DNA of 15,298 nt from an uncultured Eubacteriales bacterium (GCA_900552475.1 USAC01000049.1:1-15298); one strand, 5' to 3'; positions 6,366-14,036 are shown, counted from the stretch's first letter. Numbers and translations are program-made. The notes: generated from the sequence alone by a model not told the origin.

Positions 6366-6878
6366 ATGAAGATTACCACGCGCCGGCTGGCGCTGTGCGC
6401 CGTGCTGACGGCGCTCGCCCTCGGCCTGAGCACGCTCGAAGGGATGTTTCCCGTCTCGCTGCTCATCCCGCTGCCGGGCATCAAGCTCGGCCTTGCCAAT
6501 ATCGTGACGGTCTACGCGCTCTATGCGCTGGGACCGGCATCCGCGCTCGCGATTCTGCTCGCGCGGTGTCTGCTCGGGGCGATGTTCGCCGGGAACGCCT
6601 CGGCGCTGCTGTTCTCGCTGATGGGCGGGGTGCTGTCGATGCTCGTGATGATCGTGCTGCGGCATCTGCCGGGACTCTCGATCTACGGGGTGTCCATCGG
6701 CGGCGCGGCGGCGCACAACATCGGCCAGATCGGCGCGGCGATGATCGTGCTGGGCGGCACGGCGGTGCTGGGGTATCTGCCGGTGCTGCTGGCGGTGTCA
6801 CTTTTGACGGGCACGCTGACGGGCTTTGTCGCGGGACTGCTGTTCCGGGCGATGAAAAATGTGAAGCTATCTCGCTGA
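6366..6878 (+). CDS. Gx transporter family (EetB-like) membrane protein
   Basis: A 170-residue, very hydrophobic protein with about five membrane segments. It belongs to the Gx transporter / heptaprenyl diphosphate synthase component I-like family, an ECF-transporter S-component type fold. The recognisable segments are LSTLEGMFP (20-28), LIPLPGIKLGLANIVTV (33-49) and GGAAAHNIGQIGAA (residues 112-125). Relatives next to EetA are named EetB and are implicated in flavin export or flavin-dependent electron transfer; the older annotation as an isoprenoid synthase subunit is doubtful here. A purine-rich GGGGGCGG precedes the ATG. It is translationally close to both neighbours (13 and 14 nt). Confidence 0.82.
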   Translation: MKITTRRLALCAVLTALALGLSTLEGMFPVSLLIPLPGIKLGLANIVTVYALYALGPASALAILLARCLLGAMFAGNASALLFSLMGGVLSMLVMIVLRHLPGLSIYGVSIGGAAAHNIGQIGAAMIVLGGTAVLGYLPVLLAVSLLTGTLTGFVAGLLFRAMKNVKLSR

Positions 6879-6892
6879 AAAGGAGAGGGAAC

Positions 6893-7933
6893 ATGGATAA
6901 AAAAGACGAAATCATCCTCCAGCAGCTGGAGACGATCCGCACCATGACCGAGCGGAATCTGCGCAGCATGGGCGGCGACTTCTGGGGTACACCGTTTGAA
7001 AACGTGACCGGCGCGCCGGAGAAGAAGCCCGCGTCCAAGGATGGCGGCGGCAAGCCCGCCGCCGCGCAGCCCGCGGAGAAAAAGGCGGACGAGCCGGAGC
7101 CGCTCCCAAAGGAGAACCTCGCCGACCTGCAGGCGGAGCTCGACAGCTACATCGGCCTCGCGGACGTCAAGGAAGAGGTCAAAAACCTCATCAACATGGT
7201 CAATGTCTATAAGCTCCGCCGCGCGCATGACCTCCCCACGACGGACATGTCCCTGCACATGGTGTTCACCGGCAACCCCGGCACGGGCAAGACGATGATG
7301 GCGCGCATGATGGCGCGCATCTACCGCAGTCTCGACATCCTCTCCAAGGGCCAGCTCGTCGAGGTCGACCGCAGCGGGCTCGTCGCGGGCTATGTCGGCC
7401 AGACGGCCCTCAAGACGCAGAAGGTCATCGAAAAGGCGATGGGCGGCGTGCTGTTCATCGACGAGGCTTATGCACTGAACGGTAAGAGCGAGAACGACTT
7501 CGGCCAGGAGGCCATCGACACCATTTTGAAGGCGATGGAGGATCACCGGGACGATCTCGTCGTGATCGTCGCGGGCTACACCGACCTGATGGAGAAGTTC
7601 ATCCACTCGAATCCGGGTCTGGAGAGCCGCTTCAACCGCTTCCTGCTCTTCGAGGACTATTCGCCCGACGAGATGCTCGCGATTTTCAGGATGCAGTGCA
7701 AAAAGGGCTGCTATCAGCTCGCCGAGGGGACGGAGGAGCTCGTGCGCGACTATATCAACGAGGAAAACGGCGACCCGGAGACGTTCGGCAACGCCCGCGG
7801 CGTGCGCAACTGCTTCGAGCACATTCTTGTCGCGCAGAACAACCGTCTCGCGGCGATGGAGAGCGTCACGAAGGACGATCTCATGACGATTATCCCGGAC
7901 GACGTGCTGTACGCGCGGGGAAAACTGGACTGA
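6893..7933 (+). CDS. CbxX/CfxQ (SpoVK-like) AAA+ ATPase
   Basis: A 346-residue cytoplasmic AAA+ protein. The first 75 residues are a variable, Lys/Pro/Ala-rich linker after a short helical start. The ATPase domain has Walker A GNPGTGKT (127-134), Walker B VLFIDEA (186-192), sensor 1 around VIVAGYTD (224-231), an arginine-finger region LESRFNR (243-249) and sensor 2 NARGVRN (300-306). The pore-like loop SGLVAGYVGQT (161-171) is also typical. The family includes CbbX, which remodels inhibited Rubisco, and SpoVK of sporulating Firmicutes; with no Rubisco here, a remodelling role on an unknown client is the honest call. AAAGGAGAGGG precedes the ATG. The long upstream extension of this frame lies in the eetB-like gene and is not coding. 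Confidence 0.88.
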   Translation: MDKKDEIILQQLETIRTMTERNLRSMGGDFWGTPFENVTGAPEKKPASKDGGGKPAAAQPAEKKADEPEPLPKENLADLQAELDSYIGLADVKEEVKNLINMVNVYKLRRAHDLPTTDMSLHMVFTGNPGTGKTMMARMMARIYRSLDILSKGQLVEVDRSGLVAGYVGQTALKTQKVIEKAMGGVLFIDEAYALNGKSENDFGQEAIDTILKAMEDHRDDLVVIVAGYTDLMEKFIHSNPGLESRFNRFLLFEDYSPDEMLAIFRMQCKKGCYQLAEGTEELVRDYINEENGDPETFGNARGVRNCFEHILVAQNNRLAAMESVTKDDLMTIIPDDVLYARGKLD

Positions 7934-7976
7934 TGCATAAAGCAGTCCCCGGATTTTTGGAGGAAAGGACAAAACC

Positions 7977-8312
7977 ATGACGGTCAACGACTACCAGCGG
8001 CAGGCGATGCGCACGCTCAACCCGGCGCTCGGGAAGAAGGACGTGCTCATCAACAGCATGATGGGCCTGTGCGGCGAAGCGGGCGAGGCCATCGACATCG
8101 TGAAGAAATGGCTCGCGCAGGGGCATGAGCTCGACCGGGCGCACCTCGTGCGCGAGCTGGGCGACGTGGCGTGGTACCTCGCCGAGGCGGCGACGGCGCT
8201 GGACGTGCCGCTCGAGGACGTGCTGCAGGCAAACCTCGACAAGCTCCAAAAGCGCTTCCCCGAGGGCTTCGACACGTCGGCGTCCGTCCACCGGAACGAA
8301 CAGGACCAATAA
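7977..8312 (+). CDS. MazG-like nucleotide pyrophosphohydrolase
   Basis: A 111-residue all-helical protein of the MazG/dUTPase superfamily, which hydrolyses NTPs or dNTPs to the monophosphate and pyrophosphate. The metal-binding EXXE(12-28)EXXD pattern is visible as E34-x-x-E37 in GLCGEAGEAID and E60-x-x-D63 in ELGDVAWYLAE. Basic K43-K44 and the helix ANLDKLQKRFP near residue 85 complete the fold. It is a single-domain, short form, probably for a modified or damaged nucleotide; the substrate is not predictable. GGAGGAAAGGA lies just upstream of the ATG. It is the last gene of the rpe operon, directly before the terminator. Confidence 0.88.
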   Translation: MTVNDYQRQAMRTLNPALGKKDVLINSMMGLCGEAGEAIDIVKKWLAQGHELDRAHLVRELGDVAWYLAEAATALDVPLEDVLQANLDKLQKRFPEGFDTSASVHRNEQDQ

Positions 8313-8353
8313 AAAGGCCTCCGTATGACGTTTTGTCATACGGGGCCTTTTTT
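8311..8353 (+). terminator. Intrinsic terminator of the rpe-mazG operon
   Basis: A 13 bp stem (8316-8329 with 8335-8347, one bulged T) with an A tract before it and a six-T run after it. It starts at the MazG-like stop codon. Confidence 0.92.
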
Positions 8354-8357
8354 AGGC

Positions 8358-8386
8358 TTGCCAAAAATACAGGAAAACCATATAAT
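8358..8386 (+). promoter_or_regulatory. Sigma-A promoter for the AT-rich gene pair
   Basis: TTGCCA (8358-8363), a 17-nt spacer and a perfect TATAAT (8381-8386), immediately after the previous terminator. It leaves a leader of about 180 nt before the first credible start codon. The leader includes a 6 bp hairpin GGCTTG / CAAGCC (8492-8510) of unknown role. Confidence 0.75.
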
Positions 8387-8574
8387 ATTAGCAGAATCTG
8401 CCGCCTGCTGACAGGTGCAGAGGAGAATGCAATTTGCGTGTGCGATAATTTGATGGTAATCCATGAAATATATGCTGTATAAAAAGTTCTGGGCTTGTAC
8501 TCGTCAAGCCGAACGCGTCATATCACATGAAGTGGTATAAAATTATGAGGGTGGTGAATCTTTTGCTTTGCCCT

Positions 8575-9015
8575 ATGTGGGAAACAATCCGAACAAGCGA
8601 CGAAATCTTGCGGTTCATGGAAAAAATGTGCTATTTTCACGATAGCTGTATCAAAGAAATGCATTATATAAGCGGTGCATATGTTGGCGAAGGTTTTGCG
8701 ATGTATCCGTTAAACGATCGAAGGGTTCTGCGCATGGTCATACAGCGGCAATGCGCAACAAACGCTATGATCGAGATGGAGTTTCAAGGGTTGAAGTGCT
8801 TAAAATTGGCCCCTGCCGATGAAGATTACACCTGTGAAATATTAGATTCGACCATGATAATAAAAGACGGAAATATTTACTGGTGTGACTGCGGTGATTT
8901 GTCAGAAGCGGATTTAGGCGCGTATGAGGGGACTTTGATCTGTGCCGCAGGGTTCCGGTGGCGTTCCATTGAGAACCATATGGGAGAAAAAGAATTTTAC
9001 CATTCTGCCGTGTGA
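8575..9015 (+). CDS. Unrecognised conserved-looking soluble protein
   Basis: A 146-residue cytoplasmic protein from this start, acidic and rich in Cys, Met and aromatic residues. I do not recognise a named family. It has a helical start (MWETIRTSDEILRFMEK), a segment FHDSCIKEMHYISGAYV, a middle part that looks like beta strands (LRMVIQRQ, MIEMEFQGLKCLKL), and GNIYWCDCGD followed by an acidic tail. This layout reminds me of small immunity-type or cargo proteins, as an impression only. The frame stays open back to ATG 8527, and TTG 8563 has GGGTGG at a usable distance. 8575 is chosen as the most family-like N terminus, so the start is uncertain. Base composition is clearly more AT-rich than the flanking operons. 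The lipoprotein gene follows 61 nt later. Confidence 0.65.
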   Translation: MWETIRTSDEILRFMEKMCYFHDSCIKEMHYISGAYVGEGFAMYPLNDRRVLRMVIQRQCATNAMIEMEFQGLKCLKLAPADEDYTCEILDSTMIIKDGNIYWCDCGDLSEADLGAYEGTLICAAGFRWRSIENHMGEKEFYHSAV

Positions 9016-9076
9016 GAACGGATGTGTGCTCTACCGGGAAGCATCGGTGCCGGCGATATACTGGGAGGTAAAATGT

Positions 9077-9625
9077 ATGAAAAAAGTCTGCATGCTCTTG
9101 CTGATCGCGATGGCCGTGTTGTTGACATCGTGTACAATAGGCGGCCTTCCCATAAACAGATACGCGTATATGCGGGTGGATTACACCGCGGCTGCAAATG
9201 ATCGCTTTGAGGAACTGATCGCGGCGGTTCAAAAACAGGACAGCGCGGCGGTACAATCGTTATTTTCCCAAAATGCGCTGCGCGAAGCGCAGGATATGGA
9301 GGAAGCTGTCCGTGCGTTGTTTGATTATTATCAGGGCGAGATGATCTCCTACGATGATTGGGGCGGTGATAATCTTAAGGGAGGGATGAATACGGATGGT
9401 ACGGGCCGTCGTTGGACAGCGCTGTATTCGACGTATGATGTCGAGACGACGCAGGATAAATACCGCTTTGCGATGGAATTCATGCTGCAGGATACTGCGG
9501 ATGCAGACAATGTGGGAATACGATCCCTGTATGTGATCCGATTGGCGGATGACCCGGAGCCGCAGCGTGCTTACCGGGGCGACGGAGAGGATACGCCGGG
9601 GATTAATATCTATAAAGCTACATAA
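9077..9625 (+). CDS. DUF5104-like lipoprotein
   Basis: A 182-residue lipoprotein. Signal peptide MKKVCMLLLIAMAVLLTSC has the lipobox LTSC, so C19 is the anchored residue. The mature protein starts with a disordered stretch, then a helix with RFEELIAAVQKQDSAAVQSLF and an ALFDYYQGEMISYDDWGG segment, typical of the NTF2-like DUF5104 proteins of Firmicutes; function unknown. The frame is open further upstream, but the start at 9077 has GGGAGGT 7 nt before it and begins the signal peptide. It probably shares the promoter at 8358 with the preceding gene, and a strong hairpin follows it. Confidence 0.8.
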   Translation: MKKVCMLLLIAMAVLLTSCTIGGLPINRYAYMRVDYTAAANDRFEELIAAVQKQDSAAVQSLFSQNALREAQDMEEAVRALFDYYQGEMISYDDWGGDNLKGGMNTDGTGRRWTALYSTYDVETTQDKYRFAMEFMLQDTADADNVGIRSLYVIRLADDPEPQRAYRGDGEDTPGINIYKAT

Positions 9626-9660
9626 TACGATCCATCGCGGCGATCATTTCTGCTGAACAG

Positions 9661-9695
9661 AAGAAGGCAGAGAGGTAAAACTCTCTGCCTTCTTT
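9661..9695. terminator. Intrinsic terminator between convergent units
   Basis: A perfect 14 bp stem, AAGAAGGCAGAGAG / CTCTCTGCCTTCTT, with a 6-nt loop. It lies 36 nt after the lipoprotein stop and about 40 nt past the end of the minus-strand operon. The T tract is modest on both strands, so it may serve both convergent units. Confidence 0.8.
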
Positions 9696-9735
9696 CCGTT
9701 TATACGGCGAGTGGGGCAAGTGAACCCGGATGGAT

Positions 9736-10587
9736 TTATACTTCCGTATCGCCTGCATCCGTGCCTTTGCGTATAAATGCGTGGATATCGAAGGAAATGC
9801 GGCAGTCGAGCATCTCGAGCGTGCGCAGGCGCTCGACGCCCTCGCGCGGGGTCTTCCAGCAGTAGGGTGTCATGCCGAAGAGCGCCTGAATATCCGCGGG
9901 ACAGTCAAGGTGGATCGTCTGCTCGACATGGCGGATCGTGACGTAGCGGAAGCCCTCATACGGCGTCTGCTTGACCTCGTTGGGATAGGGCTTCTCATAG
10001 AGCACCTGCTTCATCTCCCACAGGTGCATCGCCGAGGGGACGACGTAGAGGAATGCCCCGCCCGGGCGCAGCACGCGCCGGAACTCGTCGAGCGCGAGCG
10101 GGGAGAAGCAGTTGAGCAGCAGGTCGATCGACGCGTCCGCCACCGGGAGGTGGTACGACGAGGCGACGGCGAATTCCACGCGCTTTTCGCGCTTCGCCGC
10201 AAGGCGCAGAATGAACTTCGAGATGTCGATCCCCGCCATGACGGGCGACTTGCCCGCGTCCAGCAGCGCCTGATATAGCCCCGCGGTGTAGTATCCCTCG
10301 CCGCAGCCGCTGTCGAGCACGGCGGGGCGGTCACCGGTGAGCGACACACCCAGCTCGCAGATTGCGTCCCGCAGCGGGGCGTAGTAGCCCTTGCCGAGGA
10401 AGGCGCTGCGCGCGGCGGCCATGGCCTTGTCGTCGCCGGGGGCCTTCGAGTGCTTGCGGTTGGCGGGGAGGAGGTGGGTGTACCCCTCGCGGGCGATGTC
10501 GAAGCTGTGCCCCGCGGGGCAGCGGTAGGCGCGCTCATCGCGCGTGAGCGCCGCGCCGCAGAGCGGACAGACAAAGAGGCTCGTCAT
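9736..10587 (-). CDS. rlmA: 23S rRNA (guanine-N1)-methyltransferase, RlmA type
   Basis: A 283-residue SAM-dependent methyltransferase. The N terminus has a zinc-binding knuckle (C7, C10, C23, H27) followed by FDIAREGYTHLLP, both characteristic of RlmA, which methylates N1 of a guanine in helix 35 of 23S rRNA (G745 in Gram-negative and G748 in Gram-positive bacteria). The Rossmann domain has motif I VLDSGCGEGYYT (90-101), the GIDISK acidic loop (119-124) and NCFSPLALDEFRRVLRPGG (159-177). The ATG overlaps the flavodoxin-like gene's stop by 4 nt (ATGA), with GGAGGCG upstream, so translation is coupled. It is the last gene of the minus-strand operon. The specific position, 745 or 748, is not decided by the sequence. 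Confidence 0.88.
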   Translation of the reverse strand: MTSLFVCPLCGAALTRDERAYRCPAGHSFDIAREGYTHLLPANRKHSKAPGDDKAMAAARSAFLGKGYYAPLRDAICELGVSLTGDRPAVLDSGCGEGYYTAGLYQALLDAGKSPVMAGIDISKFILRLAAKREKRVEFAVASSYHLPVADASIDLLLNCFSPLALDEFRRVLRPGGAFLYVVPSAMHLWEMKQVLYEKPYPNEVKQTPYEGFRYVTIRHVEQTIHLDCPADIQALFGMTPYCWKTPREGVERLRTLEMLDCRISFDIHAFIRKGTDAGDTEV

Positions 10588-11183
10588 GCAGGATTCGCCT
10601 CCATCGCCGCGAGGAGTTCGGCGGCAAACGCACGGGCCTGCGCGGCCTTCTCCCCGTCCATGAACGGCGCGCTGTAGCCGAGGTGGCGCGCGCTGAGCAT
10701 CCCGAGCCAACGCAGCTGCGAGTGCTTGCAGTAGCGCTGCAGGCCCTCCTCCCAGAGGTCGGCGCCGCGCTCGGGGCGGTAGCCGCAGGTCGTGACGGCG
10801 GCGACGGCGCGGCCGCGCCACAGGCTCGGCCCGCGCCCCTGATCGCCGTAGTATTTGTTCATCGCGTAGACCATCCGGTCAAGCGCCGCCTTGAGCGGGG
10901 CGGTGCAGTACCACGAGTAGATGGGGCTCGCGAGCAGGAGGAGGTCGGCGGAGAGCACGCTTTCAAAGATCGGCTGCATGTCGTCGCGCAGGACGCACGC
11001 GGGGTGCTCCCAGTCGCTCTGACAGCCGCGGCAGGCGCGGCAGGGCTGGATGTCCATGTCATAGAGCGAGAACCGCTCGACTTCCCATCCGGCCTGCGTG
11101 AGCGCGTCTGTTACAGGGCGCGTCACGGCGAGGGTGTTGCTGGCCTCGCCGCGGGGACTTGCGAAGAGAACCGTACATTTCAC
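10584..11183 (-). CDS. Flavodoxin-fold NAD(P)H-dependent FMN oxidoreductase
   Basis: A 199-residue cytoplasmic flavoprotein of the NADPH-dependent FMN reductase / iron-sulfur flavoprotein-like group. The FMN phosphate loop follows the first strand (LFASPRGEASNTL, residues 6-18). Three clustered cysteines (CRACRGC) after YDMDIQP, then a further Cys before LRDDM, follow the family pattern. ASPIYSWYCTAPLKAALDRM carries the conserved SPIY flavin loop. The start is GTG at 11183 with AGGAGG upstream; it overlaps the MATE stop by 4 nt (GTGA). The clustered cysteines may bind a cluster or simply be structural. The electron acceptor is unknown; quinones, nitro compounds or iron are possible for this family. 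Confidence 0.85.
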   Translation of the reverse strand: MKCTVLFASPRGEASNTLAVTRPVTDALTQAGWEVERFSLYDMDIQPCRACRGCQSDWEHPACVLRDDMQPIFESVLSADLLLLASPIYSWYCTAPLKAALDRMVYAMNKYYGDQGRGPSLWRGRAVAAVTTCGYRPERGADLWEEGLQRYCKHSQLRWLGMLSARHLGYSAPFMDGEKAAQARAFAAELLAAMEANPA

Positions 11184-12577
11184 TGAAAATCGCCTCCTGA
11201 TTTCGTGACATCGTGAATCCATTTGCCGCGGTGGACGCGCACCAGACACAGCGGCACCTTGATGACGGACTCCATCTGAATCGCCGCGGCGACAAGCCAG
11301 TAATTGCTCTGCAGCACCAGTGCGAGCGCCGCCGTGAGCGGCAGCGCCGCGAGCCACTGCGGCCCGATGTCGAGCGCGGCCGACCAGAACACATCGCCGC
11401 CCGCGCGCAGAACGCCCGTCACGGCGGTGATAGAGTAGGCGTGCAGCGGGATAGAGGCAAAGCCCGTCACGGCAAGGGCCGTCGCGATGGACGCCGTCTC
11501 GCCGTAGAGCTTGAAGAGCGGGAAGATAACGGGCCGGAACAGCAGCGGCACGAGCGCGAGCGAAAACACCATCAGCACGCAGCCGACAAGCACCGTCACG
11601 CGCAGGAGTGTATAGCTCAGCTCCAGCACCTCCTCGCGGCTCTGCCCCTCGCCGATGGCCTTGCCGACCATGACGGCCGTCGCCGCGCCGAGACCGAAGC
11701 AGACGACGAGAAACAGGCGGTTGAGGTTGCCCATCACGGCGTTCGCGGCGAGGAACTCGACGGAGATCGTCGTATAGCCGAGTATAACGGTCAGCATGCT
11801 GTTGCCGAGACCCCACGCCGTCTCATTGAGGATGACGGGCGTGGAGTATTTGACGAACCGGCGCAGCATGTCCCAGCCAGGGCGGCAGAAGGCGGCGAGG
11901 TTAAGCGGGATGGTCCTGCTGCGCAGCGCGCAGACGGTGCAGACGAGGAACTCCGCGATGCGGGCGCAGAGCGTCGCGACGGCCGCGCCCTCGATCCCGA
12001 GCATAGGAAAGCCCGCCTTGCCGAAGATCAGCAGGTAGTTCAGCCCCGTGTTCAGGAGCGTCGACATGCCGAAGAGCTTCATGCCGAAGGCGGCGTTTTC
12101 CACGCTGCGCTGCGCGCTGACGTAGATGGACGAGAGCATGTTGAACACATAGGAAAAGCCGATCACGCGCAGATACGGCGCGCCGAGAACGGACAGCTCG
12201 TGCTTGTTTGAGAGCAGATCCATGATCTGCACCGGCCACGCGAAGAGGATAAGCGCGAGCAGCAGCGAGATGCCCGTCCCGATGAACGCGGCGACACCGA
12301 TGGCGCGGCTGATGCTCTCCTTGTCCTGCTTGCCCCAGTACTGGCTGATGAGGATGCCGACGCCCGACTGGATGCCGAACACGATCGAAATCAGCAGAAA
12401 CACCGGAACGTTCGCCGTCGTCACGGCGGCCATCTCGAGGTTTCCGAGCTGGCTGACCATGAAGGTGTCGATCAGGCCGAGGGAGAAGGTAATCAGATTC
12501 TGCAGCGCGATGGGGGCGGTGAGCCGCGCGAGATAGCGGTAAAACTCCGGCCCGCGGCGCTTGGGTTGTTTTTTCAT
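11180..12577 (-). CDS. MATE family efflux transporter
   Basis: A 465-residue inner-membrane protein with about 12 hydrophobic segments in two similar halves, the normal length for the multidrug and toxin extrusion family (Na+ or H+ antiport). Recognisable parts are the first helix region APIALQNLITFSLGLIDTFMV, GIQSGVGILISQYWGKQD in the first half, and FGLGAATAVMVGKAIGEGQ in the second. GAGGTGAATTC precedes the ATG, and part of it overlaps the cysteine desulfurase stop. The downstream flavodoxin-like gene overlaps by 4 nt. The substrate cannot be inferred; pairing with an oxidoreductase hints at handling of a redox-active compound, as a guess. Confidence 0.92.
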   Translation of the reverse strand: MKKQPKRRGPEFYRYLARLTAPIALQNLITFSLGLIDTFMVSQLGNLEMAAVTTANVPVFLLISIVFGIQSGVGILISQYWGKQDKESISRAIGVAAFIGTGISLLLALILFAWPVQIMDLLSNKHELSVLGAPYLRVIGFSYVFNMLSSIYVSAQRSVENAAFGMKLFGMSTLLNTGLNYLLIFGKAGFPMLGIEGAAVATLCARIAEFLVCTVCALRSRTIPLNLAAFCRPGWDMLRRFVKYSTPVILNETAWGLGNSMLTVILGYTTISVEFLAANAVMGNLNRLFLVVCFGLGAATAVMVGKAIGEGQSREEVLELSYTLLRVTVLVGCVLMVFSLALVPLLFRPVIFPLFKLYGETASIATALAVTGFASIPLHAYSITAVTGVLRAGGDVFWSAALDIGPQWLAALPLTAALALVLQSNYWLVAAAIQMESVIKVPLCLVRVHRGKWIHDVTKSGGDFQ

Positions 12578-12586
12578 GAATTCACC

Positions 12587-13720
12587 TCAAAGCATGGGGA
12601 AGCGGCTGTTTTTGTGCGTGAGGAGGGCGTCGTGGAGCGCGTCGATCTCCTCAAAGGTCGTCTCCGGGCCGAAGCTCACGCGGATGACGCCCGCGGCGGT
12701 CTTTTTGTCGAGCCCGAGGGCGCTGACGACATGGCTGGCCTTGCCCTTGTGGCAGGCGGAGCCGGCGGAGATGCAGATGCCCTGCGCGCCGAGATCGGCG
12801 ACGATGTTCGCGCTGGGGTAGCCCGGCAGCGACACGGACAGAATGTGCGGCGCGTCGCCCCGGCCGATCTCGGCCACCGTCGGGATGGAGAGGAGTCTTT
12901 CGCGGCAGTAGTCGCGCACGGCGGCGAGGTGGCGGCGCTTTTCGTCCAGCCCGTCGCAGTAGAGCTCCACGGCCTTGGCGAAGCCCGCGATCTGGGCGGT
13001 TGCCTCCGTGCCGGAGCGCAGGCCGCGCTCCTGCCCGCCGCCGGGGAGGAGCGGACGCAGATTTTTCAGCCGCGGCGCGACATACAGCGCGCCGATGCCC
13101 TTCGGCCCGCCGATCTTGTGCGCCGAAAGGCTCATGAGGTCGACGCCCCAGCGCACGGGGTCACAGGGAATCTTCAGAAAACCCTGCACCGCGTCGCAGT
13201 GCAGAAGCGCCCGGCTCCCGCGCGCTTTCAGCAGCTGCGCGACCTCCCCCACGGGGAAGACGCAGCCGGTTTCGTTGTTCACGAGCATCATCGACACGAG
13301 CACCGTGTCCTCGCGCAGGGCGTCCGCCACCTGCTGCGCCGTGACGTGGCCGGTGCGGTCGGGCTTCAGATAGGTGATCTCGTAGCCCTGCTGTGCGAGC
13401 CACTTGCACGGCTCAAGAATGGCGCTGTGCTCAAGGGCGGTGGTGATGATGTGCCGCCCGACGTGGCGGCCCTGCCACACGGCCGCGGAGATGGCCCAGT
13501 TGTCGGACTCTGTGCCGCAGGAGGTGAAAAACAGCTGCTCCGGGCGGCAGCCGAGCCCTTGCGCCACGGCGGCGCGGCAGCGGTCCACCAGCGCGGCGCT
13601 CTCGCGCCCGTAGGGATACTGGGCGGAGGGGTTGCCGAACTGATGGCGCAGCACGTCGTACATGACGTCCGCCACGGCGGCGGGCACCGGCGTGGTCGCC
13701 GCGTGATCGAGATAAATCAT
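12587..13720 (-). CDS. Cysteine desulfurase (NifS/IscS family)
   Basis: A 377-residue PLP enzyme that takes sulfur from L-cysteine for Fe-S clusters or thio-modification. The start MIYLDHAATTP is the usual one. The PLP-binding lysine is K202 in SLSAHKIGGPKG, H99 (LEHSA) stacks on the cofactor, and Q179 lies in CDAVQG. The persulfide cysteine is C323 in SAGSACHKGK. Other conserved parts are FGNPSA, GTESDN and GGGQERGLRSGTE. The frame is open much further upstream, but the ATG at 13720 fits the family and has AGAGGTG 7 nt before it. It is the first gene of the minus-strand operon, and no scaffold (NifU) or thiouridylase gene follows, so its sulfur acceptor is unclear. Confidence 0.93.
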   Translation of the reverse strand: MIYLDHAATTPVPAAVADVMYDVLRHQFGNPSAQYPYGRESAALVDRCRAAVAQGLGCRPEQLFFTSCGTESDNWAISAAVWQGRHVGRHIITTALEHSAILEPCKWLAQQGYEITYLKPDRTGHVTAQQVADALREDTVLVSMMLVNNETGCVFPVGEVAQLLKARGSRALLHCDAVQGFLKIPCDPVRWGVDLMSLSAHKIGGPKGIGALYVAPRLKNLRPLLPGGGQERGLRSGTEATAQIAGFAKAVELYCDGLDEKRRHLAAVRDYCRERLLSIPTVAEIGRGDAPHILSVSLPGYPSANIVADLGAQGICISAGSACHKGKASHVVSALGLDKKTAAGVIRVSFGPETTFEEIDALHDALLTHKNSRFPML

Positions 13721-13809
13721 AAAACAGCACCTCTTTTGATGGTTGTTGACGGGGAGGGAGAATTTTGATATGGGATAGGGGGCGAAGAGGCTTATCCATG
13801 TCTCTGACG

Positions 13810-13986
13810 GGTACCATTTCCCCCGCGGGAAAAGGTACCAAAAGCGCGCCAGAAACCAAGGTTTCTGGACTTCCTTTGCGGTCGACCGAAAACGTACGGG
13901 CGCGCTTAGAAATCCAAAACCTTGGTTTTGGCGGCGTTTTTTGCATACTTTTTGCCGCTGCTGGCAAAAAAGTATGCCGCCGGAGG
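13810..13986. repeat. Cluster of palindromes, probable intergenic repeat element
   Basis: This non-coding gap (13721-14036) contains five hairpins in a row. A 13 bp stem with GGTACC ends spans 13810-13839. Outer arms AAGCGCGCC (13842-13850) and GGCGCGCTT (13899-13907) enclose the 9 bp stem CCAGAAACC/GGTTTCTGG (13849-13868) and the palindrome CGGTCGACCG (13879-13888). CCAAAACC TT GGTTTTGG follows at 13914-13931, then a 14 bp stem GCATACTTTTTGCC / GGCAAAAAAGTATGC (13943-13977). It is not a normal terminator for either flanking gene because no T run follows in the right place. The layout looks like a dispersed, folded intergenic element (MITE-like or REP-like). Confidence 0.55.
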
Positions 13987-14036
13987 CAGAACCAGCTGAT
14001 TCAATCACCTGTCCTGCGCAAAACGCTAAAAATCAC

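Noticed and set aside
6395..6892. Long N-terminal extension of the AAA+ ATPase frame
   Set aside because: This part overlaps the eetB-like gene in another frame, is Arg/Ala/Gly-rich as GC-rich shadows are, and the true start at 6893 has a strong ribosome binding site.
6683..7987. Large minus-strand ORF opposite the AAA+ ATPase
   Set aside because: It is antisense to a gene with intact Walker A, Walker B and arginine-finger motifs, and has no recognisable domain.
8463..8540. 25-codon ORF (MKYMLYKKFW...) in the leader of the AT-rich pair
   Set aside because: No good ribosome binding site and it overlaps the next possible start; it could be a leader peptide but nothing supports it.
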